Shown here: one piece after another, positions 8,181-17,020 of the stretch
Layout: each line of letters starts with the position of its first letter
Position numbering within the stretch: the first letter of the stretch is position 1
Source of the DNA: Actinomycetota bacterium
GTDB taxonomy: Bacteria; Actinomycetota; Acidimicrobiia; Acidimicrobiales; Ilumatobacteraceae
Assembly: GCA_016870295.1 (NCBI GenBank)
Contig: VGBY01000002.1
Coordinates: 1 to 35,552, forward strand
DNA: 35,552 bases
Direction: 5' to 3'
The notes under the pieces: generated by a model
Told to the model about the DNA's origin: nothing
The model's input: only the letters and a program-made list of their open reading frames with translations
Database searches by the model: none
Program-made: the position numbers and the translations under genes

Positions 8181-10172
8181 ATGAACCGACTCGCCCACGA
8201 GTCGTCGCCCTACCTGCGTCAACATCGCGACAATCCCGTCGACTGGTGGCCGTGGTGCGACGAGGCGTTCACCGAGGCCAAGCGCCGCAACGTGCCGGTG
8301 CTGTTGTCGGTTGGTTACTCCGCATGCCACTGGTGTCACGTGATGGCGCACGAATCGTTCGAGGATGCCGAGGTCGCCGCGGTGATGAATCGCTTGTTCG
8401 TGAACGTGAAGGTCGACCGCGAAGAACGGCCCGACGTCGACAGTGTCTACATGGATGCGGTGCAGGCGATGACCGGGCGCGGCGGTTGGCCGATGACGGT
8501 GTTCCTCACCCCGCAAGCACACCCATTCTTCGGCGGCACGTACTACCCGAAGCCGACGTTCTTGCAGTTGATGGATGCGGTCGACGACGCGTGGCGAAAT
8601 CGCCGCACCGACATCGACAACAACGTCGACGCGCTCGTCGAGAACATCGGTCGCACGTCACAAATCGAGGCGAATCCGAATCTGCCGACGATCGATGTGT
8701 TCGCCGCCGCCGTGACACAGTACGACTCCACATTCGACGAAGCCTGGGGTGGCTTCGGTGCGGCACCGAAGTTCCCGTCCACGATGGCACTCGAGGTGCT
8801 GCTGCGTTCATACCTCAACGATGAGTCGTCGCGCACGCGCCACATCATCACCACCTCGCTCGATGCGATGGCATCGGGCGGCCTGTACGACCACCTCGGT
8901 GGCGGCTTTGCGCGCTACAGCGTCGATGAACGATGGCTCGTGCCGCATTTCGAAAAGATGCTCTACGACCAGGCGTTGCTCCTGCGCCCGTACCTGCACG
9001 CGTCGCTCGCCTTGCGTGAGCCGCGCTGGCGACAGGTGGTGCACGAAACCGTGGAATACGTCCTGCGGGACATGACCTCACCCGAAGGCGCGTTCTATAG
9101 CGCCGAAGACGCCGACTCGCTCGATGAGGCTGGCCACTCCCACGAGGGTCACTTCTATGTGTTCACTCCCGACCAGGTGCGGCGCATCGTGCCGGAGCAT
9201 CTCGTGCCGCTCGCCCTCGACTGGTACGAGATCACCGACGCGGGCAACTTTGAGGGTGCATCAATCCCCTGCCGACTACACCACCGTGGCGAACTGTTGC
9301 GCAGCGACGACGTCCAAACGATTCGAGATCTACTGTTCGCCGCCCGCAACACCCGCCATCGACCCGGCCTCGATGACAAGGTCATCACCGAGTGGAATGC
9401 GTTGATGATCGCCTCCCTCGCTGAGGCTGCCGGCGCCTACGGAAACGACGCGTGGGCACTCGCCGCCCAGCGTGCCGGTGACTTCGTCGCTACGACGATG
9501 CGGCGCGCCGACGGACGCTGGTTGCGCACCTGGCATCGCGATGCAACGCCAAAGCATCTCGCAATGGCGGCCGACTTGGCGAACCTCGTTGATGCGTTCG
9601 TGCGTCTCTATGAACTCTCCGGAGTCGCGCGATGGGTATCGCTCGCCTGTGAGGCGGCCGATCAGCTCATCACACATCACTGGGATGCAGCCGCTGGTGG
9701 TCTCTTCACCACCCCCGACGACGGCGAACGACTCATCGTGCGGCAAAAGGACCTCATCGACAATGCGACCCCGTCGGCGAATTCCGTCGCCGCGTTCGCC
9801 CTGCAGCGCCTGGCCGCACTCACCGGCAACGAAACGTACCGAGAGCGCTCCGATGACATCTTCAAGTTGCTCGCCCGCATTATCGAGCGTGCTCCGACGG
9901 CCTTCCCGCACCTGCTTTCTGCGCTCCATCTGCGACATGTTGGCGCGACCGAAGTCGCCATCACGGGCAAACGCGGCGACCTCGTGCAGTTCGTGCAGTC
10001 GCAATGGTTGCCGACCGTCGTGCTCGCGTGGGGCGAGCCGCTGGAGTCGCCGCTGTTTGCCGATCGGCGGGATGGGCTGGCCTACGTGTGCCGGCAGTAC
10101 GCCTGCCAGGCCCCGGCATCAACGCGCGACGAACTCGTGGCGTCGTTGCGGTCGGCGCTGTCGGGCGCGTAG
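8181..10172 (+). CDS. DUF255 thioredoxin-fold / six-hairpin protein (YyaL family)
   Basis: A 663-aa protein of the widespread YyaL/spermatogenesis-associated-20-like family. The N-terminal thioredoxin-like domain has SACHWCHVMAHESFED with Cys49-His50-Trp51-Cys52, followed by NVKVDREERPDVD. After about residue 180 comes an alpha/alpha-barrel of the glycosyl-hydrolase type (GGLYDHLGGGFARYSVDERW, then HFEKMLYDQALL). The family's biochemical role is not firmly established, and both disulfide chemistry and sugar-related activity have been proposed. ATG 8181 lies 8 nt after inhA. The frame stays open upstream to 7728 but overlaps inhA, so the MNRLAHESSPYLRQH start is right. It ends before a palindrome shared with the convergent nitroreductase. 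Confidence 0.9.
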   Translation: MNRLAHESSPYLRQHRDNPVDWWPWCDEAFTEAKRRNVPVLLSVGYSACHWCHVMAHESFEDAEVAAVMNRLFVNVKVDREERPDVDSVYMDAVQAMTGRGGWPMTVFLTPQAHPFFGGTYYPKPTFLQLMDAVDDAWRNRRTDIDNNVDALVENIGRTSQIEANPNLPTIDVFAAAVTQYDSTFDEAWGGFGAAPKFPSTMALEVLLRSYLNDESSRTRHIITTSLDAMASGGLYDHLGGGFARYSVDERWLVPHFEKMLYDQALLLRPYLHASLALREPRWRQVVHETVEYVLRDMTSPEGAFYSAEDADSLDEAGHSHEGHFYVFTPDQVRRIVPEHLVPLALDWYEITDAGNFEGASIPCRLHHRGELLRSDDVQTIRDLLFAARNTRHRPGLDDKVITEWNALMIASLAEAAGAYGNDAWALAAQRAGDFVATTMRRADGRWLRTWHRDATPKHLAMAADLANLVDAFVRLYELSGVARWVSLACEAADQLITHHWDAAAGGLFTTPDDGERLIVRQKDLIDNATPSANSVAAFALQRLAALTGNETYRERSDDIFKLLARIIERAPTAFPHLLSALHLRHVGATEVAITGKRGDLVQFVQSQWLPTVVLAWGEPLESPLFADRRDGLAYVCRQYACQAPASTRDELVASLRSALSGA

Positions 10173-10196
10173 CAACGCCAACACCTTGTTCGTGCC

Positions 10197-10212
10197 CCGC
10201 CACATGTGGCGG
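10197..10212. terminator. 16-bp perfect palindrome in convergent gap (candidate bidirectional terminator)
   Basis: CCGCCACATGTGGCGG is a perfect palindrome in the 51-nt gap between two convergent genes. Three further pairs (10192-10194 with 10213-10215) can form across a 2-nt bulge, giving a strong hairpin. No T-run follows in either direction. Confidence 0.55.
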
Positions 10213-10223
10213 CACTCATCGCC

Positions 10224-10883
10224 CTACCAGGCGCCGTAGTGGATGATGTCGCTCGTCGCCGCGCGCGACCGCGCGGCACTCAGCCCGCGCCCGAATGCGG
10301 GGTCGTTCGTCTCGGCCTCGGTTGGCATGCGTTCGTAGCCGAGCGCAATCGCACCGAGTAACTGCAGTCGCGGCGGCACCCCGAGCGTGCGACGTAGTTC
10401 CTCCTCGCCGCGGAACACTCCGAAAAAGAGCGCCCCCAGTCCTGCATCGTGCGCCGCGAGTAGCAGCGTCATCGTCGCGAATGACGCGTCGATCGTCCAA
10501 TACGGTGCCGGCCAAGCGGCGAGCGATCCGCCGAGATCAGCGCCCGCATCGCCCCGCTGACTGCGCGACTTGTCGGACTCCGAGTAGCGGTCGAGATACG
10601 CCTGCGGATCGGCAAACGACAGAACGATCATCGGTGCCGCGAAGAGATGCCGCCAGCGAAACCCGACTCGCGTCTCATTCGTCATCGTGGCCGACCAGAA
10701 CGTCTCGGTTGCCGCTCCTTCGAGCACGACGAGATTCCATCCTTGCGTCTTGCCTGCCGAGGGCGAGCGCGACGCCGTGTCGACGAGCGCAGCGAGCAAC
10801 GCATGGTCGACGGGGTCGCTACGAAACGCGCGCACCATGCGACGCGACGCGACGAGTTCGCGGAATTCGCTCGCTGGCGACAT
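10224..10883 (-). CDS. Nitroreductase-family protein
   Basis: A 219-aa FMN-dependent nitroreductase-fold protein. SRRMVRAFRSDPV at 13-25 is the Arg-rich FMN-phosphate loop, SPSAGKTQGWNLVVL at about 40-54 the second FMN segment, and GLGALFFGVFRGEEELRRTLGVP the C-terminal FMN/dimer region. Family members reduce nitro groups, quinones or other conjugated substrates, and nothing here fixes the substrate. I chose ATG 10883. A GTG at 10910 would add nine residues and leave 13 nt to the previous stop. It follows the unrecognised 217-aa gene on the same strand, so the two may be co-transcribed. Confidence 0.83.
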   Translation of the reverse strand: MSPASEFRELVASRRMVRAFRSDPVDHALLAALVDTASRSPSAGKTQGWNLVVLEGAATETFWSATMTNETRVGFRWRHLFAAPMIVLSFADPQAYLDRYSESDKSRSQRGDAGADLGGSLAAWPAPYWTIDASFATMTLLLAAHDAGLGALFFGVFRGEEELRRTLGVPPRLQLLGAIALGYERMPTEAETNDPAFGRGLSAARSRAATSDIIHYGAW

Positions 10884-10923
10884 GCCGTTCAGTGGTGCGG
10901 GGTCGCTCACGGCGACGAAACGT

Positions 10924-11577
10924 CTAGCGCTTCTTGCCGAGTTTGGCGAGCGATTCTGCCATCGTCCAGCCGTGCACGATGATGACGCCACCCTTCGCGA
11001 TGTTCACACCCTTGAACATGGCGGCGATATCGGCCGGGATCTTCGGTTTCTTCGCGGGCTCGTAGTCGATGAAACCGGTCTGCGCATTCGACTTGGCGAT
11101 GAACGTTGCCGGGTCGTACTGCGGTTCGATCGCATAACGACGCGCCAGACGTCGGCCCCACGCTCGCTCTTCACCGACGGCGTTGTACTTCGGTCGCGGA
11201 ATCATGCTGGTGAGCGCGGTGAACGCTTCCAGGCCTTCAGGTTTGATGAACCGCGCACCAACGACCACGTCTTCGTCGGGGAACGCCATCAGCGAGCGGT
11301 GATAGGCCTCGGTCATGAGACCCTTCATCGCCACGTCGCGCTTGGGCGTCCGCTTCACGCTGAGCAAACCCATCACGACGCAGGGCGTGCCACCGAGGCG
11401 CTCGAGCGTGAGGAACATGAAGCCCACCAGCGTCTTGCCCTCGTGGGCAGTTGTCGCCAGCACCCATGTGTCTTTCGCCTTCGACACCGCACCAATGCCG
11501 AACGCGCCACCCATCGCCGCGAATTCATCGAGGTCGGCGTCGGTCAGCGCGCTCGCATCGCGAGTAGCAACTTTCAC
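10924..11577 (-). CDS. Conserved-looking protein of unknown function (possible GNAT-like fold)
   Basis: A 217-aa soluble protein that I do not recognise. It has no signal peptide and no membrane segment. Pattern of strands and helices (WVLATTAHEGKTLVGFMFLTLE, then CVVMGLLSVKRTPKRDVAMKGL) resembles an N-acetyltransferase core, where a basic loop would bind acetyl-CoA, but the match is loose. The C-terminus has the lysine-rich patch AKKPKIPADIAAMFKG. It starts with GTG 11577, where GGAGGG lies almost in contact with the start codon, closer than a useful Shine-Dalgarno. dnaE ends 42 nt upstream on the same strand, and the nitroreductase follows. Confidence 0.75.
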   Translation of the reverse strand: MKVATRDASALTDADLDEFAAMGGAFGIGAVSKAKDTWVLATTAHEGKTLVGFMFLTLERLGGTPCVVMGLLSVKRTPKRDVAMKGLMTEAYHRSLMAFPDEDVVVGARFIKPEGLEAFTALTSMIPRPKYNAVGEERAWGRRLARRYAIEPQYDPATFIAKSNAQTGFIDYEPAKKPKIPADIAAMFKGVNIAKGGVIIVHGWTMAESLAKLGKKR

Positions 11578-11619
11578 CCCTCCATTCTGCCAGCGGTTTT
11601 TTGGATTCGCACCGCGACT

Positions 11620-14600
11620 TCAGCGAATGGAAACGCCGTCACCAAACTTGGCGCGCAGCAGGCCAATCACTTTGCCGATGTCCACCGCAAACTCGGCGCC
11701 AAGCGCCACGGTCTTGTCTCCGAACGACAGATACACCGGTGAGTCACCAGGATGCTGCTCGAGCAATTCGCGAATGACGTTGACCTCCGCGGCACCCACT
11801 GTGCGGCGAGCGAAGTCGATGTAGAGCGACTCAATACCGTTTTTGGGCACGTCGACGACGCTCACATCCGACGCCATGAAGATCGAGCGCGATTCATCGC
11901 GTCGGTCGAGTCGTCCACGAATCACGACGATTTGATCATCGACCACGAGGTGGCCTTGCGTCGCGAACAGTTTGGGAAACATCGTCACTTCGATCGAGCC
12001 GGCAAGATCTTCGAGCATAAAGGTGGCCATCTGTTCGCCCTTGCGCGTGAACTTGCGGTCGACGCCCGAGATCACGCCGCCCAACGTGAGGTTGTCTTCG
12101 TTGCGCTCGGGCACGTCGACGATCGGGCATGTCACGCGCCGCTGCAGAACCGTTTCCAGACCTCGCAGCGGATGGTCTGACACGTAGAACCCGAGCATCT
12201 CTTTCTCGAGCCGCAACTGTTCGGCCTTGTCAAAGTTGAGCGCCGGAATCTCCGCACGGTCGCTGAACCCGCCTTCGACCTCTTGCGCATCGCCGAAGAG
12301 GCTCATCACACCTTGGTCACGTTCGCGGCGGCGGATGAGTGTCTGGTCGACGAGCGCCTCGAAGACGACCAGCAATCCGCGCCGGGGATGACCGAGCGAG
12401 TCGAATGCACCGGCCTTGATCAGCGACTCAAGGGTTCGCTTGTTGAGTACCGGCTCGGGGGCACGCTCGATGAAGTCGTAGAAGGAGAGAAACTTCCCCT
12501 TCTCGTCGCGGTGCGCCACGAGCATGCTCGCCGCACCATCCCCCACGTTGCGAATGCCCGAGAGCCCGAACGACACTGCCTTCTCGCCGGGAATCGGCTC
12601 GAAGTCGACACCCGATGTGTTGACGTCGGGCGTGCGCACCGCAACATGGTTGCTGGCAGCGTCAGCCAGATACAAAGCCGCGCGATCGTTGTTGCCTTTT
12701 ACCGACGTGAGCAAACAAGCGAAGTACTCGACGGGGTGATGCGCCTTCAACCAGGCGGTTTGATACGTGATGAGCCCGTAGCCGTAGGCATGGCTCTTGG
12801 TGAATGCGTAGTCGGCGAACTTCTCGATGATGCCGAACAGTTCGCGACCGAGCGGCTCGCCGTAATTTTTGGCCGCACATCCACCGACGAACTTTGGTCG
12901 CTGCTCGGCCATCGCCTTCGGGTCCTTCTTGGCACACGCTTTGCGCAACGAGTCGGCCTCGGCGAGCGTGTACCCGGCGAACTTCTGCGCCACACGCATG
13001 ATGCTCTCTTGATAGATCATGAGACCGTAGGTGTCGCCGAGCACCTCGCTGGCGTCGGAATGGAAGTAGCGCACCGGCTTGCGCGAGTTCTTGAAGTCGG
13101 CGTAGTCGTTGTGCATGTTCTCGGCCATCGGGCCCGGACGATAGAGCGCGATGACGGCCGCCACGTCTTCGAAGCGTTTGGGCACCAGCGAACGCAGCAA
13201 CGCGCGCATCGGCGCAGATTCCAACTGGAACACGCCGATCGTGTTGGCATTGGCCAGCAACTGATAGGTCGCGGGGTCGTCGAGCGGGATGTCGTCAATA
13301 CGGAAGTCGGGTTGCATCCGCCGCAACAACTTCTCCGCATCGGTGATCACGTCGAGGTTGCGCAAACCGAGGATGTCCATCTTCAACAAGCCGAGCGACT
13401 CCACCCCGTGCATTTCGTACTGGGTGACGGTCGGTGCCTCCTCAGACTTCTGGCCCGCTTCGGCCTTGCGTTGGATTGGCAGGTATTCGGTGAGCGGATC
13501 CTTCGTGATCACCACCGCCGCGGCATGGATGCCGACCGAACGCTTGAGGCCCTCCAACCCGCGCGCTACGTCGACCACACGCTTCACGTCGGCATCACGC
13601 TCGTACTCGGTTCGCAGTTCGGCGGCCGCCCGGAACCCGTCGGCGTGCTTCTCGTTCTGCTCGAAGCAGTATCGCAACGGGGTGTCGCGACCCATCACGA
13701 CCGGCGGCATGAGTTTGGCGACACGATCACCGAGCGCGTACGGCTTGCCGAGCACACGCGCCGCATCGCGCACCGCGTTGCGCGCCTTGATGGTGCCGAA
13801 CGTGATGATCTGCGCGACGCGATCGCGGCCGTACTTCTCCGCCGCATAGCGGATCATCTCGTCGCGATAGCGCGAGTCGAAGTCCATGTCGATGTCGGGC
13901 ATCGACACGCGATCGGGGTTGAGAAAGCGTTCGAAGAGCAGGTCGTACTTCACGGGGTCGAGGTCGGTGATACGCAACGCGTAGGCGACGACGCACCCGG
14001 CGGCCGAACCACGACCGGGCCCCACGCGGATGCCGTGCTCGCGCGCGTGACGGATGAGATCCCACACGATGAGGAAGTACGACGCGAACCCCATGTCACA
14101 AATGACCTTCAGTTCGTAGGCGATGCGTTCGACGACATCCTTCGGCACGTTCGCACCCCAGCGCATGGTGGCGCCTTCCCGCGCGAGGTGCGCGAGATAC
14201 GCGCGATCATCGGCGAACCCGTTTGGAATCGGGAAGTCGGGCAACACGTAGTTGCCGAACTCGATGGTGGTGTTGGCCCGCTCGGCGATCCACAACGTGT
14301 TGTCGCAGGCGTCGGGGGTTTCGGCGAAGAGTTGCCGCATCTCTGCGGCCGTCTTCAAGTAGTGCTCTTGGCCCTCGAACTTGAATCGATTCGGATCATT
14401 GATCGTGCAGCCCGTCTGCACGCAGAGCAGCGCGTCATGGGCCTCGGCATCGTGGCGGTGCACGTAGTGCGAGTCGTTGGTGGCGAGCAACGGAGCATTG
14501 ATCTCGCGGGCGATCTTGATCAGGTCGGCCATCGTGCGACGCTGTTCGGCGAGGCCGTGATCCTGCAGTTCGACGAACAAGTTGTCGCGCCCGAAGATCT

Positions 14601-15132
14601 CCTGCAGGCGGGCCGCAGTCTGTTTGGCTTCGTCGTAGTTGCCGCGCAACAGCGCCTGCAGCACATGCCCGCCGAGGCACCCGGTGGTGGCGATGAGGCC
14701 CTCGTGGTGGCGCGCCAACAGTTCCCAATCCATGCGCGGTTGGTAGTAGTAGCCCTCCAAGAACGCCAGGCTCGACAACTTGATGAGGTTGCGATAGCCC
14801 GTGTTGTTTTCGCTGAGCAGTGTGAGGTGGTAGTAGAGCTTGCGACCGGCCTCAGTGTCGCCACCGGAGTCGTCGAGTTTGCCGCGTCGCTGCGGCCGCT
14901 CGAAGCGCGACTCGTACGCCATGTACGCCTCGGTGCCGATGATCGGGTTCAGCCCACCGCTGCGGCACGCCTCATAGAAATCAAGAACGCCGTACATGTT
15001 GCCGTGGTCGGTGATGCCGATTGCTGGCTGGCCGTCGCTCACCGCCCGCTCGATGAGTTCGTCGATACGCGCCGCACCATCCAGCATCGAAAACTCGGTG
15101 TGTACGTGGAGATGGGTGAACGATGAACTCAT
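11620..15132 (-). CDS. dnaE: DNA polymerase III subunit alpha
   Basis: The replicative polymerase, 1170 aa, DnaE1 type. The N-terminal PHP domain starts HLHVHTEFSML (His9, His11) and continues with ITDHGNMYG, and its metal-binding residues look intact. In actinobacteria this domain provides 3'-5' proofreading. The palm carries PDIDMDFD at 412-419, with the two catalytic aspartates. Fingers, beta-binding and OB regions follow (LTLGGVISGVDRKFTRKG near 970-1000). The length fits DnaE1 (about 1180 aa). Start ATG 15132 gives the standard N-terminus. The 85-nt upstream gap holds a dyad and two possible -10 elements. A 947-aa open frame on the other strand is a codon-bias shadow. Confidence 0.97.
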   Translation of the reverse strand: MSSSFTHLHVHTEFSMLDGAARIDELIERAVSDGQPAIGITDHGNMYGVLDFYEACRSGGLNPIIGTEAYMAYESRFERPQRRGKLDDSGGDTEAGRKLYYHLTLLSENNTGYRNLIKLSSLAFLEGYYYQPRMDWELLARHHEGLIATTGCLGGHVLQALLRGNYDEAKQTAARLQEIFGRDNLFVELQDHGLAEQRRTMADLIKIAREINAPLLATNDSHYVHRHDAEAHDALLCVQTGCTINDPNRFKFEGQEHYLKTAAEMRQLFAETPDACDNTLWIAERANTTIEFGNYVLPDFPIPNGFADDRAYLAHLAREGATMRWGANVPKDVVERIAYELKVICDMGFASYFLIVWDLIRHAREHGIRVGPGRGSAAGCVVAYALRITDLDPVKYDLLFERFLNPDRVSMPDIDMDFDSRYRDEMIRYAAEKYGRDRVAQIITFGTIKARNAVRDAARVLGKPYALGDRVAKLMPPVVMGRDTPLRYCFEQNEKHADGFRAAAELRTEYERDADVKRVVDVARGLEGLKRSVGIHAAAVVITKDPLTEYLPIQRKAEAGQKSEEAPTVTQYEMHGVESLGLLKMDILGLRNLDVITDAEKLLRRMQPDFRIDDIPLDDPATYQLLANANTIGVFQLESAPMRALLRSLVPKRFEDVAAVIALYRPGPMAENMHNDYADFKNSRKPVRYFHSDASEVLGDTYGLMIYQESIMRVAQKFAGYTLAEADSLRKACAKKDPKAMAEQRPKFVGGCAAKNYGEPLGRELFGIIEKFADYAFTKSHAYGYGLITYQTAWLKAHHPVEYFACLLTSVKGNNDRAALYLADAASNHVAVRTPDVNTSGVDFEPIPGEKAVSFGLSGIRNVGDGAASMLVAHRDEKGKFLSFYDFIERAPEPVLNKRTLESLIKAGAFDSLGHPRRGLLVVFEALVDQTLIRRRERDQGVMSLFGDAQEVEGGFSDRAEIPALNFDKAEQLRLEKEMLGFYVSDHPLRGLETVLQRRVTCPIVDVPERNEDNLTLGGVISGVDRKFTRKGEQMATFMLEDLAGSIEVTMFPKLFATQGHLVVDDQIVVIRGRLDRRDESRSIFMASDVSVVDVPKNGIESLYIDFARRTVGAAEVNVIRELLEQHPGDSPVYLSFGDKTVALGAEFAVDIGKVIGLLRAKFGDGVSIR

Positions 15133-15152
15133 CGGCAGGACTGCCGAGAGTA
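15133..15152 (-). promoter_or_regulatory. Candidate dnaE promoter with overlapping dyad
   Basis: CGGCAG-GA-CTGCCG (15133-15146) is an inverted repeat ending directly at the dnaE ATG. On the minus strand a TACTCT hexamer (15152-15147) would place the transcript start near 15140, inside the dyad, with an 8-nt leader. A second hexamer, TAAATT (15183-15178), would give a leader of about 39 nt. CGGCAG recurs at 15171-15176. Confidence 0.35.
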
Positions 15153-15217
15153 CCAGCGGGCTGTGCGGTACGGCAGGAATTTACGCGCGCACGCACGCCC
15201 GCCGCGACAATCGCGCG

Positions 15218-15721
15218 CTAGATGTAGGTGCCCGGGCGCTCGGGCGGTGTGTTGCCCGACGGTGGCAACTGGCGCATCTGCTCGAGCTGTTGGCGTGCCG
15301 CGAGTTGCTGAGCAAATAGCGTCGCCTGGATGCCGTGGAACAGTCCTTCGAGCCAGCCGACGAGCTGGGCCTTTGCCAGACGCAGCTCTGCATCGCTTGG
15401 CACCTCGCCGTCTTTGAACGGCAACGCCAAGTTCTGCAACTCCTCGCGCAAGTCGGGCGAGATTGCCTCGGCAAGTTCGACGATCGAACGCTCGTAAATC
15501 TCTGCCAGGCGTTCGCGACTCGGCACGTCGAGTTGCATCTGGCGCACTTCGTCGAGCAGCCCTTTGATCATCGAGCCGATGCGCATCACCTTGGCGGGCT
15601 CTTGCACGCTCTCGGTGTTGTCGCCTAGGTCGCCGTCATCAGCGGCGTCACTACCGGACGAAACACTGCCTGGCTGCATACCGCTCAGCACCTCGCCGCG
15701 TTCAGGGGTGGGGTTCGTCAT
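15218..15721 (-). CDS. bpa: Bacterial proteasome activator (Bpa/PafE)
   Basis: A 167-aa protein matching the ring-forming, ATP-independent activator of the actinobacterial 20S proteasome (Rv3780 family). Core segments look nearly the same as I recall for the mycobacterial protein: EPAKVMRIGSMIKGLLDEVR (41-60), LPFKDGEVPSDAELRLAKAQ (100-119) and VGWLEGLFHGIQATLFAQQ (121-139). The C-terminus is GTYI, keeping the penultimate Tyr of the HbYX-like GQYL tail that docks in proteasome pockets. The N-terminal 40 residues are acidic and look disordered. It implies that proteasome genes (prcB, prcA) exist elsewhere in this genome. ATG 15721 is preferred, with Met15 possible. It stands alone between a hydrolase and dnaE. 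Confidence 0.9.
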   Translation of the reverse strand: MTNPTPERGEVLSGMQPGSVSSGSDAADDGDLGDNTESVQEPAKVMRIGSMIKGLLDEVRQMQLDVPSRERLAEIYERSIVELAEAISPDLREELQNLALPFKDGEVPSDAELRLAKAQLVGWLEGLFHGIQATLFAQQLAARQQLEQMRQLPPSGNTPPERPGTYI

Positions 15722-15757
15722 CGTCCCATTGTTCTATCAGCGATGAACGACGCCGTA

Positions 15758-16924
15758 TCAACGACCGGCAACTGCCAGCAGTGGCACGTCGATTTCTTCG
15801 GAGGTGAGCGACCCGTGTCGGCACTGCAACGCAAAGTACGTCTTGTCGGCGGGATCGTCGAAACTCACGTCGGTGCGGGCCATGACCGCGACATCGCCAA
15901 GCCGCCTGCGCACGACATCCGTCACGCGCGGCCCGAAGTAACCACCATCGATCATTTCGTCGCGGGTCATTACCCATGCATCATCACCGTGATGCAGGCG
16001 AACGGCGGAGACGATGTCCTCGATGCAACCGCCCTTCGAGTGCAGCCAGCGGAAGCGGCCCTCACCCGACTGGTGCGTCACAAGTCGGGTGATGTCGGGA
16101 TGCAAGGGTCGCGTGTTGTCGCCCACCATCACCTGACCGTGATCGGCGGTCACCAACAGCACCGCATCGCGCGGCAGCACTGACGCCAGATCGGCAATCA
16201 GGCGATCCGTGGTGCGTAACTCGGAGTCGTAGTAGTCACCGAAGCCTCGCTCGTGCGCAATCTTGTCCACGCAGTCGTAATAGCAGTACACGAACTTCTC
16301 CCCCGCCTGCAGCATCGTGCGCACGTCCACCACCATGCTGGAGACCGCGCGCCAGCTCAGCATCCGCTGGTCTCGCAGATGTGATTCGGTAAAGGCCGTG
16401 CCATCGAAGTCGGCTTTCGACAACACCGGCATACTGCCCCCGAGGAATGGCGGGCAAGGTTGCACATCCCGCGGCGCCAGACGCTTTCGCGCATCCCCTC
16501 GGGAGTCGGCCCACTTCAACATCTGTACGACGTGACCCGCAAAGTCGATGCGGTATCCGACGAGGCCATGCTCGCCGGGTGTCGCGCCAGTCGTGATCGA
16601 GGTGAGAGCAGTGACCGTGGTAGTCGGTGCGATCGTGGTGATCGCGCCGCCTTGCATCGCCGCCAACGTCGGCGCGATGTTGCGATCGGCGGCGAGGCGG
16701 CGCTGCAACTGGTGCCAGCCAAGCCCGTCAACCACGAGCAGCACCACCTGCCGCGCACCACGCGCAACATCGGGAAAGTAGGCGGGCAGCCCATTCGTGC
16801 CGCGCGGCCCGAGCAGCGACGGCACGATGTTTGCGACACACGCACCCGCATAGTCGGGCAGCCGGGGTGATGCTTCCGGCGAGCGCAAGCCACCTCCCGG
16901 TGGGGTGGTCGCCGACGTGTTCAT
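15758..16924 (-). CDS. Alkaline-phosphatase-fold phosphodiesterase / nucleotide pyrophosphatase-like protein
   Basis: A 388-aa metal-dependent hydrolase. VVLLVVDGLGW (Asp66) is the first metal site, and APTTTVTALTSITTG at about 99-113 holds the nucleophilic Thr. TPGEHGLVGY follows. YYDCVDKIAHERG gives the next Asp/His pair, TADHGQVMVG the Asp-His pair, and a late His near LVTHQSGEGR closes the set. No signal peptide or membrane helix is clear, so it is likely cytoplasmic, unlike many NPPs. The substrate is unknown. ATG 16924 has AAGG 4 nt upstream on the minus strand. It diverges from the Rrf2 gene across 96 nt. Confidence 0.87.
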   Translation of the reverse strand: MNTSATTPPGGGLRSPEASPRLPDYAGACVANIVPSLLGPRGTNGLPAYFPDVARGARQVVLLVVDGLGWHQLQRRLAADRNIAPTLAAMQGGAITTIAPTTTVTALTSITTGATPGEHGLVGYRIDFAGHVVQMLKWADSRGDARKRLAPRDVQPCPPFLGGSMPVLSKADFDGTAFTESHLRDQRMLSWRAVSSMVVDVRTMLQAGEKFVYCYYDCVDKIAHERGFGDYYDSELRTTDRLIADLASVLPRDAVLLVTADHGQVMVGDNTRPLHPDITRLVTHQSGEGRFRWLHSKGGCIEDIVSAVRLHHGDDAWVMTRDEMIDGGYFGPRVTDVVRRRLGDVAVMARTDVSFDDPADKTYFALQCRHGSLTSEEIDVPLLAVAGR

Positions 16925-16984
16925 CGCACCTTGTTGTCTAGCGGTGAATCGGTCGTGACGGCGTCTCGCGTGGCGCGGGGCGGA

Positions 16985-17014
16985 TTATCACGCACCGCGG
17001 GAGACGCTTACTAT
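16985..17014 (+). promoter_or_regulatory. Promoter for the Rrf2 regulator, leaderless
   Basis: TTATCA (16985-16990) and TACTAT (17009-17014) are separated by 18 nt. The -10 hexamer ends exactly 7 nt before the GTG at 17021, so transcription should begin at the start codon. The 96-nt gap also serves the divergent hydrolase gene, for which I see no clear -10. Confidence 0.6.
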
Positions 17015-17020
17015 GGTGTC

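Noticed and set aside
11590..11605. CGGTTTTTT as a terminator after dnaE
   Set aside because: The T-run is on the plus strand, while dnaE and its neighbours are transcribed on the minus strand, and only a weak stem with a long loop is present.
12283..15126. 947-aa open frame opposite dnaE
   Set aside because: It is antisense to a complete dnaE, has no family signature and is rich in Arg, Val, His and Leu, as expected of a GC3-biased complement.
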